Below, one piece after another: positions 1-9,124 of a stretch of 64,000 bases of DNA; positions within the stretch are counted from its first letter, which is position 1; each line of letters starts with the position of its first letter. The notes under the pieces are model-generated. The model was not told the origin of the DNA, ran no database searches, and saw nothing but the letters and a program-made list of their open reading frames with translations. This stretch comes from UKL13-2 sp043744255 (GTDB lineage Bacteria; Pseudomonadota; Gammaproteobacteria; Burkholderiales; Usitatibacteraceae), in NCBI GenBank assembly GCA_043744255.1, contig JAYTVA010000117.1:1-64000 (forward strand), read 5' to 3'. A program made the translations under genes and the position numbers.

Positions 1-429
1 GCTGTTGAACGGGAAGCTCAGCATCTGCCCGTTCGGCGCGGTGTAGTAGCCGGCGACGGCGGGGACGTAGGCGGCCGGGTCGAACTTGACGCCGGCGTCT
101 TTCATCACCTGGCCGACCGGGACGATCGCACCCTTGCTGGCCATCATCGTCGCGGTGCCGACCTCGAACACCTGCAGGATGTGCGGCGCGTTGCCGGCGC
201 GGAACGCAGCGATCGCGCCCGTCATCGATTCGTCATACGTGCCCTTGAAGGTGGGAACGATCTTGTAGTCCTTCTGGCTGGCGTTGAAGTCTTTCGCGAG
301 GTCGTTGACCCATTCGCCGTTGACGGCGGTCATCGAGTGCCACCACTGGATTTCGGTCTGCGCGCGCGCCGTGCCCGCCAGGGCAAACGCACACAGGCCG
401 GCCACCGCGGCGAGATTCCGGATATTCAT
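1..429 (-). CDS. ugpB: sn-glycerol-3-phosphate ABC transporter substrate-binding protein, partial (3' end outside window)
   Basis: The frame runs leftward from an ATG at 427-429 and is still open at base 1, so only the first 143 residues are present. The protein begins with an Ala-rich signal peptide ending in TARAQ, followed by TEIQWWHSM, a typical start of the mature UgpB/MalE-type periplasmic receptor. Further on come FKGTYDESMTGAIAAFRAG and ILQVFEVGTATMMA, which I associate with UgpB. The expected role is periplasmic capture of glycerol-3-phosphate or glycerophosphodiesters for a UgpAEC importer encoded left of the window. Third-codon positions are almost all G or C, unlike the body of the window, which matters for the junction near 1400. 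Confidence 0.8.
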   Translation of the reverse strand, partial: MNIRNLAAVAGLCAFALAGTARAQTEIQWWHSMTAVNGEWVNDLAKDFNASQKDYKIVPTFKGTYDESMTGAIAAFRAGNAPHILQVFEVGTATMMASKGAIVPVGQVMKDAGVKFDPAAYVPAVAGYYTAPNGQMLSFPFNS

Positions 430-729
430 GTCGACTCCAAGAGAATTGATGAGTGGCTCGTGGCCAACCCGGCAGTGTGCGTCGGCCGTGTGACAGCTTC
501 GTGCAGCAGCCGCGGTTATCCCTGTGCCGCGCCGCGCCGGCAAGCGGGATCACCCTCGGATTCGGTGGCGCGCTGCCATTGCCACCGCATGGCAGCGGGC
601 CGAGGGCACCACGTTAAAATGCGGGTCGCTCCCAGGCTCGGCGGCCGATCCGCCGACGCGCCGGGAAGGATTGCGCAGCGGTGCCGGTGCATGCCGAGAC
701 GGCTGCGCAGGTTGACATCACCGGCTCCC
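430..729. other. Divergent intergenic region between ugpB and the FAD/Fe-S oxidoreductase
   Basis: This 300-base GC-rich spacer separates two divergent starts and should contain both promoters. An open frame continues through it in the frame of the oxidoreductase, but the translation lacks any recognisable domain and the family starts at the ATG at 730. No operator, palindrome or small gene could be recognised. Confidence 0.4.
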
Positions 730-3700
730 ATGAACGCACCCACTCCGCTGAGCCACATCGCCGCCGCGATCCACACGCCGGCCGCCCCGCGCCTGCGCGA
801 GATTCCGTACAACTACACCTCGTTCTCCGACCGTGAGATCGTGATCCGCGTGCTCGGCAGCCGCGCCTGGGAAGTGCTCTCGCGCCTGCGCGACGAGCGC
901 CAGACCGGCCGCTCGGCCCGCATGCTCTACGAGGTGCTCGGCGACATCTGGGTCGTGCAGCGCAACCCCTACCTGCAGGACGACCTGCAGGACAACCCGC
1001 GCCGCCGCGGCCTGCTGATCGACGCGCTGCATCACCGGCTGGGCGAGGTCGAGAAGCGCCGCACGCCCGGCGCCGATGCGCCACGCGACGCGGCCGTCGG
1101 CGAACTGTTGCAGCTGGCGAGCGCGGCGGTCACGGCCTTTGCGGAACGTTTCGATGCGGTCGCCGAGTTGCGCCGCCGCACGGCGAGGGTGCTCGGCCGC
1201 GTGACCGCGAAAGACAACGTCAAGTTCGACGGTCTCTCGCGCGTCTCGCACGTGACCGACGCGACCGACTGGCGCGTCGAGTACCCGTTCGTCGTGCTGA
1301 CGCCCGACACCGAGGCCGAGCTGGCCGGCCTGGTCGCCGGCTGCGTCGAGCTCGGCCTGACGATCATCCCGCGCGGCGGCGGCACCGGCTACACCGGCGG
1401 CGCGATTCCGCTAACCAAAAATTCCGTCGTCATCAACACCGAAAAACTTGATGCCCTCGGCGTAGTCGAGCGTATCAAGCTGCCCGGTGTGGCGGACCCA
1501 GTCGCCACCATTCGCTGTGAAGCGGGCGTGGTCACCAAGCGCGGCATGGAAGCGGCTGAAGCGGCGGGGCTCGTGTGGGCGTGTGACCCCACCAGTGCGG
1601 ATGCGAGCTGCGTCGGCGGCAACGTCGCAATGAACGCAGGCGGCAAGAAGGCGGTGTTGTGGGGCACCGCGCTCGATAACCTCGCCTCATGGCGCATGGT
1701 CGATACCAACGGCGACTGGATGGAAATCGAGCGCCTCGATCACAACCTCGGTAAAATTCACGACGTCGCCGTCGCGAAATTTTTGATTCGCCGTTTTGAC
1801 GACACCGGCAAAAAATTGCGCGGCGAAGAGACGCTAGAAATTCCCGGCGCGCATTTTCGCAAGACTGGCTTGGGCAAAGATGTCACCGACAAATTTTTGA
1901 GCGGTCTGCCCGGCATTCAAAAAGAAGGCTGCGACGGCATCATCACTTCGGCGCGCTTCATTTTGCATCGCATGCCAAAGCACATGCGCACGGTCTGTTT
2001 GGAATTTTTTGGGCAGGTCAAGGAAGCGGTGCCGACGATTGTTGAGATCAAGGATTTTCTCGACAAAGATCCAAACGCGATTTTGGCGGGCTTGGAGCAT
2101 CTCGACGAACGGTATTTGAAGGCGGTCGGCTACGCCACCAAATCACGGCGCAATCAGCGGCCAAAAATGGTGCTGATTGGCGACCTCGTTTCGGATGATG
2201 AAGATGCGGTGATGGCGGCGGCGAGCCAAGTAGTTCGGCTTGCGAATGCCCGCCACGGCGAGGGTTTCGTCGCCACCAGCGCGGACGCACGCAAGAAGTT
2301 TTGGCTGGATCGTGCGCGCACGGCGGCGATTGCCAAACACACCAACGCGTTCAAAATCAACGAAGACGTGGTGATTCCGTTGGATCGGCTGGGCGATTAT
2401 TCAGAGGGCATCGAGCATTTGAATATTGAGCTGTCGATCAAAAATAAATTGCGGTTGGTCGATGCGCTTGATGCGCTATTCAAAACCAATTTGCCGTTGC
2501 ATGCTGATGATGAAAATATCGCGCGCGAAGAATTATTTGGCTCGCGCGTTGAGCAGGCGACTGAGCTGTTGGCTGGCGCGCGTGCGCGCTGGAGCTACTT
2601 GCTGGGCAATTTGGAAGTGCCGGTGGCGCAAGCAGGACCTGCACTCGCCGCCGTCGAGGTTGCGGTGCCCGCCGATCTTGCTGACCAAAATGCGACCATT
2701 TTCACACTGCTACAAACCTACGCCGTGCGCGTGTCGTGGAAGCGCGAACTGAAGGACCAACTCGCGCAGATTTTTTCGGGTCGCGTGTTTGAACCGGTGG
2801 TCGCTAAGATTGCCGAGACCCACAAGACAGTGCTCAAGAGCCGCGTGTTTATTGCTCTCCACATGCACGCCGGCGACGGCAATGTGCACACCAACATCCC
2901 CGTCAACTCCGACGACTACGGCATGTTGCAAGAAGCGAATGCAGCCGTTGCGCGCATCATGGCGTTTGCGCGGCGCTTGAACGGCGTGATCTCGGGCGAG
3001 CATGGCATCGGCATCACCAAGCTCGAATTTTTGACACCGGAAGAAATTGCGCCGTTTGCCGATTACAAAAAGCGGATTGACCCCGAAGGCCGTTTCAACA
3101 AAGGCAAACTGCTGCCGGGCGGTGACCTGGCGCGCGCCTATACCCCGTCGTTCTCGTTGATGGGCGCGGAGTCTTTGATTTTGGAGGCGAGCGAAATCGG
3201 CCATATTTCCGATTCGATCAAGGACTGTCTACGTTGCGGAAAATGTAAGCCGGTGTGCGCGACCCACGTGCCGCGCGCGAATTTGCTGTACTCGCCACGT
3301 AACAAAATTCTTGGCACGTCCTTGTTGATCGAAGCGTTTTTATACGAAGAGCAAACTCGGCGCGGCGTCTCGCTGCGGCACTTCGATGAGTTCGCGGATG
3401 TAGCCGATCACTGCACCGTCTGCCACAAATGCAAAAACCCATGCCCGGTGGACATTGATTTCGGCGACGTGTCGGTGGCGATGCGCAACCTCTTGCGTAA
3501 ACAAGGCAAGAAAAAATTTAATCCCGGTACCGCCGCGTCGATGTTTTTTCTCAACGCCAAAGACCCGATGACGATCAAGCTGGTGAAAACCGTGATGATC
3601 GACTGGGGCTACAAAGTGCAGCGCTTCGCCAATGGCTTCGCGCGCAAATCGCTGCTGTCGCGGAGCCAAGTGAAGCATCCGCCCTCGACGGTCGGCAAGC

Positions 3701-4647
3701 CTGCGATCAAAGCGCAGGTAATTCACTTCATCAACAAACCGATGCCCGGCGGCCTGCCGAAAAAAACCTCACGCGCGCTGTTGGATATTGAAGACAACAC
3801 CATCGTGCCGATCATTCGCGATCCGAAAAAAGCGAGTGTGGACGCCGAGGCCGTGTTTTATTTCCCCGGCTGCGGCTCCGAGCGATTGTTCGGGCAGGTG
3901 GGTCTCGCCACGCAAGCGATGCTCTATGAAGTCGGCGTGCAAACGGTATTACCACCCGGCTATTTGTGTTGCGGCTATCCGCAAACTGCCTCGGGCAACG
4001 CTGACAAAGGCGAGCAGATCACGACGGAGAATCGCGTGCTGTTCCACCGCGTCGCCAACACCCTCAATTACCTCGACATCAAAACCGTCGTCGTCAGTTG
4101 CGGCACGTGCATGGATCAATTGCAGAAATACCAATTCGAAAAAATCTTCCCCGGCTGCCGACTCTTGGACATCCACGAATTTTTGTTGGAGAAGGGCGTG
4201 AAATTGGAAGGCGTCAAGGGCGTGCGCTACATGTACCACGACCCCTGCCACTCGCCGATGAAAACCTATCAGCCGATGAAAGTCGTCAACGAATTGATGG
4301 GGCAGGATGTAACGCAGAACGAACGCTGCTGCGGCGAAGCCGGCACCCTCGCGGTCACGCGCCCGGATGTCTCCACGCAGGTGCGCTTCCGCAAAGAAGA
4401 AGAAATGCGCAAAGGTGCGGATGCCTTACGCGCGATTCCGGTCAATGGCGCCGCGTTCGAAGGCGAAGTAAAAATTCTTACCTCGTGCCCGTCGTGTTTG
4501 CAAGGCTTATCGCGCTTCGACAAAGATTCCGGCACCAGCGCTGACTACATCGTCGTCGAAATGGCCAAGCATTTGCTGGGCGACGACTGGATGGCGCAGT
4601 ACGTGGCGAAGGCGAATAGTGGTGGGATTGAGCGGGTGTTGTTGTAG
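730..4647 (+). CDS. FAD/FMN-binding oxidoreductase with Fe-S and CCG domains (DUF3683 family)
   Basis: A 1305-residue GlcD/D-lactate-dehydrogenase-like fusion. Residues ~1-140 are the DUF3683-type N-terminus. A FAD_binding_4 domain follows, with the PRGGGTGYTGGAIPL loop near residue 214. The FAD-oxidase C-terminal domain has HMHAGDGNVH near 711 and SGEHGIG near 755. Two 4Fe-4S motifs follow (CLRCGKCKPVC near 833, CTVCHKCKNPCP near 895). Two heterodisulfide-reductase-type CCG segments follow (FPGCGSERL/CCGYPQ and HDPCH/CCGEAGT). It probably oxidises a 2-hydroxyacid and passes electrons through Fe-S centres to the quinone pool; the substrate is not evident. The ATG at 730 is chosen because the DUF3683 region starts there. 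Codon usage changes abruptly at about residue 225, which may indicate a chimeric assembly. Confidence 0.85.
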   Translation: MNAPTPLSHIAAAIHTPAAPRLREIPYNYTSFSDREIVIRVLGSRAWEVLSRLRDERQTGRSARMLYEVLGDIWVVQRNPYLQDDLQDNPRRRGLLIDALHHRLGEVEKRRTPGADAPRDAAVGELLQLASAAVTAFAERFDAVAELRRRTARVLGRVTAKDNVKFDGLSRVSHVTDATDWRVEYPFVVLTPDTEAELAGLVAGCVELGLTIIPRGGGTGYTGGAIPLTKNSVVINTEKLDALGVVERIKLPGVADPVATIRCEAGVVTKRGMEAAEAAGLVWACDPTSADASCVGGNVAMNAGGKKAVLWGTALDNLASWRMVDTNGDWMEIERLDHNLGKIHDVAVAKFLIRRFDDTGKKLRGEETLEIPGAHFRKTGLGKDVTDKFLSGLPGIQKEGCDGIITSARFILHRMPKHMRTVCLEFFGQVKEAVPTIVEIKDFLDKDPNAILAGLEHLDERYLKAVGYATKSRRNQRPKMVLIGDLVSDDEDAVMAAASQVVRLANARHGEGFVATSADARKKFWLDRARTAAIAKHTNAFKINEDVVIPLDRLGDYSEGIEHLNIELSIKNKLRLVDALDALFKTNLPLHADDENIAREELFGSRVEQATELLAGARARWSYLLGNLEVPVAQAGPALAAVEVAVPADLADQNATIFTLLQTYAVRVSWKRELKDQLAQIFSGRVFEPVVAKIAETHKTVLKSRVFIALHMHAGDGNVHTNIPVNSDDYGMLQEANAAVARIMAFARRLNGVISGEHGIGITKLEFLTPEEIAPFADYKKRIDPEGRFNKGKLLPGGDLARAYTPSFSLMGAESLILEASEIGHISDSIKDCLRCGKCKPVCATHVPRANLLYSPRNKILGTSLLIEAFLYEEQTRRGVSLRHFDEFADVADHCTVCHKCKNPCPVDIDFGDVSVAMRNLLRKQGKKKFNPGTAASMFFLNAKDPMTIKLVKTVMIDWGYKVQRFANGFARKSLLSRSQVKHPPSTVGKPAIKAQVIHFINKPMPGGLPKKTSRALLDIEDNTIVPIIRDPKKASVDAEAVFYFPGCGSERLFGQVGLATQAMLYEVGVQTVLPPGYLCCGYPQTASGNADKGEQITTENRVLFHRVANTLNYLDIKTVVVSCGTCMDQLQKYQFEKIFPGCRLLDIHEFLLEKGVKLEGVKGVRYMYHDPCHSPMKTYQPMKVVNELMGQDVTQNERCCGEAGTLAVTRPDVSTQVRFRKEEEMRKGADALRAIPVNGAAFEGEVKILTSCPSCLQGLSRFDKDSGTSADYIVVEMAKHLLGDDWMAQYVAKANSGGIERVLL

Positions 4648-4680
4648 TTTTTGATTGCTCGTTTTGTAGGCAATGCTTGG

Positions 4681-4702
4681 AACGCCTTGTGGATAGGGCG
4701 TT
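4681..4702 (+). terminator. Hairpin downstream of the FAD/Fe-S oxidoreductase gene
   Basis: AACGCC (4681-4686) pairs with GGCGTT (4697-4702) around a 10-base loop, 33 bases after the stop codon. The loop text GTGGATAG resembles that of the hairpin at 12716-12738, so it may belong to a small family of terminator-like palindromes. Confidence 0.4.
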
Positions 4703-4762
4703 TGCAGGCATTACCCTTCGTGTCACGCTACTTGGCCCCACGAAGTACCCAACAAAAAACTT

Positions 4763-4943
4763 GTCATTCTGAGCCGCCTTTGGGGTTTGGCGAAGAATCT
4801 CATCCGCCAGTAATTGCCCCAAACGCCTCGCCAATCGAAGGGTTTCGACCGAGGACAGTTCTTCTCGTTGCGCAAGGATGAGATTCCTCGTCCCGACGAG
4901 GGACTTCCGTTGGTCGTCGCGCTTCGCGCTCTGTCGGAATGAC
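4763..4943. repeat. Imperfect inverted repeat (GTCATTCTGAG...GGAATGAC type)
   Basis: The outer arms are GTCATTCTGAG at 4763 and TCGGAATGAC ending at 4943. The inner arms GAATCTCATCC (4795-4805) and GGATGAGATTC (4876-4886) are exact reverse complements. This is the style of dispersed intergenic palindrome common in Betaproteobacteria. No protein-coding sense is seen in it. Confidence 0.6.
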
Positions 4944-4996
4944 ACACTCTTTTTGGCGGGTGAAACTTCGAGGAAATCGTCAACCCATCACTGCCT

Positions 4997-5014
4997 CCCC
5001 GGCGTAGGCCGGGG
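4997..5014. repeat. Short GC hairpin, fragment of the GGCGTAGGCCGGGG repeat family
   Basis: CCCCGGC and GCCGGGG form a perfect 7-bp stem around a 4-base loop, followed by a T-rich stretch (TCTAATTTTTT). It matches one arm of the fuller element at 10426-10506 and could act as a terminator. Confidence 0.45.
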
Positions 5015-5188
5015 TCTAATTTTTTCGCATCGGCACAATGACGAAATTGGGGCCCGGCCTTTCGATGGAGACACCATTCGGTGCGCCGGGGAGGCATCGT
5101 GGATTTCACAGAGTCGCGCAGCAAGCTACCGTACCGTACCGCTGCCGAAAGCACTACAATCACCCCACAACAACACTCAGAGCCCACC

Positions 5189-6907
5189 ATGTCATACGAC
5201 TACAGCAGCGCCAGTGATCGTCTCAACGTCCCCAATCCGCTGAAAATCGAGAACATATTCCTGCTGCTACTCGGCACCGTGTTCGTCGTCGCCGCCATCA
5301 TGTTGCTATTGATGCTGCGTTCACAAGCAGGCCTCGGCGCAGGCAAAGGGCTCGTGGGCGCACTCGCGATGTGCGTGATCTTGCTCACCATCGGCATCGC
5401 CATGTTCTGGCGCGCATTGAATCAATTGCGTTTCTATTTCGGCCGCGGTCGCCCCGCGAATCTATACGCAGCACCCGACCTGCCCGTCGGCGTGATCGGC
5501 ACCAGCGAAGGCGCGCAGGCGATGCAAGAAACGTTGCGCCACCAAGGCCTTGCGTATCCCGAGCCGACTGGCGCAATCAACCCGCTGCTGTATTCACTGC
5601 TGCCCGATTTGATCTACTCTGCGCCGCCGATTCGCGCGATTGCGCAACTCAATTTTCGCAATGCGCTGGTGATGGTGGCGATGGTGGCCTGCCTTATCCT
5701 CGCACTCACGGGTGGCAAGGTCGGTCTGACCGAAGACAAATGGGCGCGCGTCTCGGATTACATCGGCTTACTGTTCTTGGTCGGCGCGGTGTGGATGCTC
5801 GCCAAACCCGTGATCGCTGGCGGTGGCAGCAAGCTCACGCCGGTAGAAACCAACCTCGGCATGAAACACGTCATCGGCCTCATTTTGTTTGCCGGCGTCG
5901 GCCCAATCTTGCTCGCGTTCGCTGCCGACAAATTGCCCGCGCTGACGTGGTTCACGCCGTACCCGCACGTATACATCGTGTTCGGCCTCGGCTTACTCGC
6001 GTATGCCTTGTTCTTCGTCGCACTGTTACGGCAACTCCGCAAACCACCACAAACTTTGGTGACCACCGTACAGGAACCATGGAATATCAATTGCAGCCCG
6101 AAACAAATTCTCGATGAATTCGCACGCGACATGCAGGAACGCTGGCCCGAAAAAATTCCCAATCGACGTTATGTGCAGCAAGACCCAAACGTCGATTTAT
6201 CCAAGCAGTCGGGCGAATTCCGCTGCGAAATGCTCGAAGAAACCCAACCGCTGCCGGTCAAAAACGATCCGCTCTCACTCGGCTCAGTGGTGGCGGATTC
6301 GCGTTTCCAAATGGTGTTCCTGCTCGACGTGATGGGTGCCGTGTCGCTGCTACTCGCCGCGATGGCGTTCTTCTCGTGTGGCCGCATCGCGCTTGGTGCT
6401 TCGGAAGGCGAATTCGCCAAATTACTCGCCTACGGCTTGCTATTCGGCGCCCTGGGTTCGTACTTGCTGTGGGCCGCGCATTGGCTGTGGTTGCGTTTCG
6501 ATTTCAGCTCACGCGTCATCTGGCTAGAAATGAGCGGCCAATACACCAGCGCCAAAATGGACTACGGCAACGTCATGTCCGACACCATCAAAACCAGCAG
6601 CAGCGCTGTAAAAATCGAAGCGATGACGTTCCGGCTGTGGACTGCCAACATCGAGAGCGTCATGTTCGGCAAAGACGAACAACGCCACATCCTCTCGATG
6701 ACCGGCGACAACGATTTCTCGCAGGCGATTCTGCTGCGGCTCAAATCATTCGCGCAAAATCAAGCGTCGATCTTCGCGCCATCAGCACCGGGGGACGCCG
6801 CACGGCACGCACAATTGGCGCAGATGAATCAGGCGGTGCGGGGCGAGGGCAATGCGGTGACGCCGCAGAATGTGATTGCGGCGGTGCAGCGGAATGAGGA
6901 GAAGTAG
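5189..6907 (+). CDS. Polytopic inner-membrane protein of unknown function (about 8 TM segments)
   Basis: A 572-residue protein I cannot assign to a named family. Hydrophobic stretches suggest TM1 near residues 20-42, TM2 near 52-75, four more between about 165 and 290, and two near 370-435. Soluble stretches of ~90 and ~70 residues lie between TM2 and TM3 and between TM6 and TM7. A ~130-residue cytoplasmic-looking tail ends in an Ala/Gln/Asn-rich segment. The ATG at 5189 is preferred because the upstream in-frame part translates repeat DNA. It faces the convergent DUF350, YgiC and YgiB genes, so a role connected with that membrane/polyamine block is possible but unproven. Confidence 0.6.
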   Translation: MSYDYSSASDRLNVPNPLKIENIFLLLLGTVFVVAAIMLLLMLRSQAGLGAGKGLVGALAMCVILLTIGIAMFWRALNQLRFYFGRGRPANLYAAPDLPVGVIGTSEGAQAMQETLRHQGLAYPEPTGAINPLLYSLLPDLIYSAPPIRAIAQLNFRNALVMVAMVACLILALTGGKVGLTEDKWARVSDYIGLLFLVGAVWMLAKPVIAGGGSKLTPVETNLGMKHVIGLILFAGVGPILLAFAADKLPALTWFTPYPHVYIVFGLGLLAYALFFVALLRQLRKPPQTLVTTVQEPWNINCSPKQILDEFARDMQERWPEKIPNRRYVQQDPNVDLSKQSGEFRCEMLEETQPLPVKNDPLSLGSVVADSRFQMVFLLDVMGAVSLLLAAMAFFSCGRIALGASEGEFAKLLAYGLLFGALGSYLLWAAHWLWLRFDFSSRVIWLEMSGQYTSAKMDYGNVMSDTIKTSSSAVKIEAMTFRLWTANIESVMFGKDEQRHILSMTGDNDFSQAILLRLKSFAQNQASIFAPSAPGDAARHAQLAQMNQAVRGEGNAVTPQNVIAAVQRNEEK

Positions 6908-6968
6908 GGTGCGCAGTTGACCGATGCCTCGCGTGGCGACATGTTGGAACTTGGTCGTGCAGGGTAGG

Positions 6969-6992
6969 GTGGGCAAAGCGCAGCGTGCCCAC
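6969..6992. terminator. Bidirectional terminator-like hairpin between convergent genes
   Basis: GTGGGCA (6969-6975) pairs perfectly with TGCCCAC (6986-6992) around a 10-base loop. It sits between the 3' end of the 8-TM gene and the 3' end of the DUF350 gene on the other strand. The surrounding TAGGGTGGGCA...TGCCCACG is a common dispersed palindrome type. Confidence 0.5.
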
Positions 6993-7011
6993 GTTTGTGC
7001 GCCAACAAAAC

Positions 7012-7425
7012 TCAATACGACATACAAGCCGAACTAAGAATCCCCGCCCCCACCGAAATCGCGCCCAAAAAAATCCCCGACGCTTCTTTACCCGCCGGAA
7101 TATCTTGCGCGATATTCGGCAAGGTAATGCGCGCGATCACAAACACCAGCAACTGCACGGCCAGCGCGATGAATCCCCAGATCGCCATGTCGATAGGATT
7201 GACGCTGTATTCGATCGCATGTGACAACGGAATGACCATGCCGATCAAGGTGCCGGATAGGCTGAACGCCGCTGCTTTATTGCCTTCGCGGATCAGCGGA
7301 ATCTCGCGATAGGGCGTGATGCGCACGTAGATGAACACGAACACGGCGAGCAATACGGAGGCGATGCCGAGGTAGACGAGGAAGTCGTCGAAGCCGGCGA
7401 ACGATTCGAGAATTTCAGTTTTCAT
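7012..7425 (-). CDS. DUF350 family membrane protein
   Basis: A 137-residue protein with about four TM segments. The pattern GNKAAAFSLSGTLIGMVIPLSHA in the middle and GILSSACMSY at the end fits the DUF350/YjfL family. That family often neighbours YgiC-like ATP-grasp ligases, as here: the ygiC-like gene ends 10 bases upstream on the same strand. The function is unknown; a membrane partner of the YgiB/YgiC system is a reasonable inference from synteny. Confidence 0.75.
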   Translation of the reverse strand: MKTEILESFAGFDDFLVYLGIASVLLAVFVFIYVRITPYREIPLIREGNKAAAFSLSGTLIGMVIPLSHAIEYSVNPIDMAIWGFIALAVQLLVFVIARITLPNIAQDIPAGKEASGIFLGAISVGAGILSSACMSY

Positions 7426-7434
7426 ATACGTTCC

Positions 7435-8574
7435 CTAGTCAAAATAGTGTGGCAAAAAACGGCTGGTGTTTTTGGTGACCGGCGATTCGTCTTCACGAAT
7501 GCCGATCCCGGCGGGCTCATCGCCGATGATCCATGAGCCGATCACCGCGTAGTTGTCCTCATTGTTCTCGCGAAAATTTGGCACCGGGTGGTAGGCTTGA
7601 TAGATGAATCCTTCTGCGCCATATTCGCCGGGAATGGCGATTTCAGTGCCTTGCGAGGTGATGGTGACATTAGCACCTTCACGCGAGAGCAACGGTTTTT
7701 TCACGAAGTCGGTAGCGAATTTTTGCGGCTCGAAATACGCAGGCAACAAGTTCGGATGATCGGGATAGAGCTGCCACAGCACTGGCAAAATCGCTTTGTT
7801 GGCGAGCAGCATTTTCCACGCGGGCTCAAGCATGCGCATGTTGCTGGCGAGCAAGTTGCGGCCAAACGGCTCGCGCACCAGCCATTCCCACGGATAGAGT
7901 TTGAACAGCGTGGTGATTTCGTTCAGGTCTTCATCGGCGAATGTCTTCGCGACCGCGTCCCAGCCGATGTCGCCGACGTCGATGAACTTGGTGGCAACGC
8001 CCGCTTGTGTTGCCACATCGCGCAGGTAATCAAGATTGCCGAGGTCTTCTTCGCTGTCGCCCACGCAGGAAAAATGCACGGCCTTCGCTGGCAACTCGCG
8101 GACAATTTCTTGCCAGCGCACGATCAGTTTTTCGTGAATGCTGTTGAATTGATCGGCGTTCGGCTTCACGTCTTTCAACCAATACCATTGCGCGACACTG
8201 GCTTCCAGCAACGAGGTCGGCGTATCGGCGTTGTACTCCAGCATCTTCGGCGCGCCCGTGCCGTCCCACGAAAAATCGAAGCGACCGAATAGTGTGGCCT
8301 CATCGTCGTTCCACGAACGCTCGATCATCGGCACGTATTCGCGCGGGATCGCGAAGCGGTCGTAGAGATCATTGTCGATCACGTGTTGCGCGGCGGCGAG
8401 GCACATGTGGTGCAACTCGCCAGTGGCATCTTCGAGCGTGTCGATTTGTGCGGACGTGAACGCGTAACAAGCGCGCTCGTCCCAGTAGATGCCGTCGATG
8501 GAGTGGAAGCCAAAGCCCAACTCCTCCATTTTCTGCGGCCAGTCGTGACGCGGCACGAGCGATTCGCGACGCAT
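7435..8574 (-). CDS. ygiC: Glutathionylspermidine synthase-like ATP-grasp ligase (YgiC family)
   Basis: The 379-residue length matches E. coli YgiC. The N-terminal part has ELGFGFHSIDGIYWDERACY and the C-terminal part the ATP-grasp features FVKKPLLSREGANV and GSWIIGDEPAGIGIREDE. The family is homologous to the synthetase half of glutathionylspermidine synthetase and is predicted to form an ATP-dependent amide bond. True GspS activity has not been shown for the short YgiC type. It starts 3 bases after the ygiB-like stop and is followed closely by DUF350, so the three genes are probably one operon. The nearby speE and speD make a polyamine substrate attractive, but this is inference. Confidence 0.8.
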   Translation of the reverse strand: MRRESLVPRHDWPQKMEELGFGFHSIDGIYWDERACYAFTSAQIDTLEDATGELHHMCLAAAQHVIDNDLYDRFAIPREYVPMIERSWNDDEATLFGRFDFSWDGTGAPKMLEYNADTPTSLLEASVAQWYWLKDVKPNADQFNSIHEKLIVRWQEIVRELPAKAVHFSCVGDSEEDLGNLDYLRDVATQAGVATKFIDVGDIGWDAVAKTFADEDLNEITTLFKLYPWEWLVREPFGRNLLASNMRMLEPAWKMLLANKAILPVLWQLYPDHPNLLPAYFEPQKFATDFVKKPLLSREGANVTITSQGTEIAIPGEYGAEGFIYQAYHPVPNFRENNEDNYAVIGSWIIGDEPAGIGIREDESPVTKNTSRFLPHYFD

Positions 8575-8577
8575 GGC

Positions 8578-8916
8578 TTAGCCCGACGCCGAATGACCGG
8601 AGCCACCGAAGCCGCCGCGACTCACTGTGGAGGAGCCGATGGTTTTGCTCGAGCGCGAGGAGGACGTTGATCCGCCAGAGTGTCGGTACGGGCGACCGTA
8701 GTAATGGGTGGTGTTGGCGTTGCCGGTGGGGCGGTCATAGGCGGGTGCGCAATCCGTCGGCGTGTTGCCCCAGTCGGCTAAGCAGTCTTCTTTGCTCGCG
8801 TACACATCGCGGCGCGTCTCTTCGTTGCCGCACGCGCCTAGCGTGGCGCCCATGGTGACCGCACCGATCAGCACCAGCGTGATATGTGCGCTAGATTTAC
8901 GAACTTTTTTTAACAT
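8578..8916 (-). CDS. YgiB-like (DUF1190) lipoprotein
   Basis: A 112-residue protein with a basic N-terminus, a hydrophobic segment and the lipobox-like GATLGAC. Then come ETRRDVYASKEDCLADWG and a Ser/Gly-rich tail ending SRGGFGGSGHSASG. This arrangement, and its place just before the ygiC-like gene, fits the YgiB/DUF1190 family. An open frame extends upstream to 9003, but the ATG at 8916 has a GGAGAA ribosome-binding site and gives a proper signal sequence. It probably lies in the periplasm or envelope. Confidence 0.7.
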   Translation of the reverse strand: MLKKVRKSSAHITLVLIGAVTMGATLGACGNEETRRDVYASKEDCLADWGNTPTDCAPAYDRPTGNANTTHYYGRPYRHSGGSTSSSRSSKTIGSSTVSRGGFGGSGHSASG

Positions 8917-8976
8917 TAGCGTTTCTCCGACGTGAGGGAGGGTGCAGATGCGGGTGCAGACACGGGTGCTGACACC

Positions 8977-9083
8977 AAAAATCCCCCAAGCACCTAAATG
9001 CAATCCACCGCGATGGCTTGCCCCCTTTAGAAAAGGGGGCGGAGTTTCCGCGATCTTTAGGTTGAGAAGAGTCGGGGGATTTA
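8977..9083. repeat. Imperfect inverted repeat between speE and the ygiB-like gene
   Basis: The arms AAATCCCCC...CCTAAA (about 8978-8999) and TTTAGG...GGGGGATTT (about 9057-9082) are reverse complementary. Within them CCCCCTT...AAGGGGG forms a second hairpin near 9023-9041. It may terminate transcription from speDE or be a dispersed palindrome. Confidence 0.5.
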
Positions 9084-9124
9084 CGGTCGTGGTTTTTTCC
9101 TAGCTGTAACTATTGCTACCAATG

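Noticed and set aside
181..729. Upstream extension of the FAD/Fe-S oxidoreductase frame
   Set aside because: The first ~183 codons overlap the divergent ugpB gene and its promoter region and encode nothing family-like; the ATG at 730 fits.
4763..4943. Possible CRISPR or phage attachment site in the repeat-rich spacer
   Set aside because: The repeats are inverted, not regularly spaced direct repeats, and no cas, integrase or tRNA gene is near.
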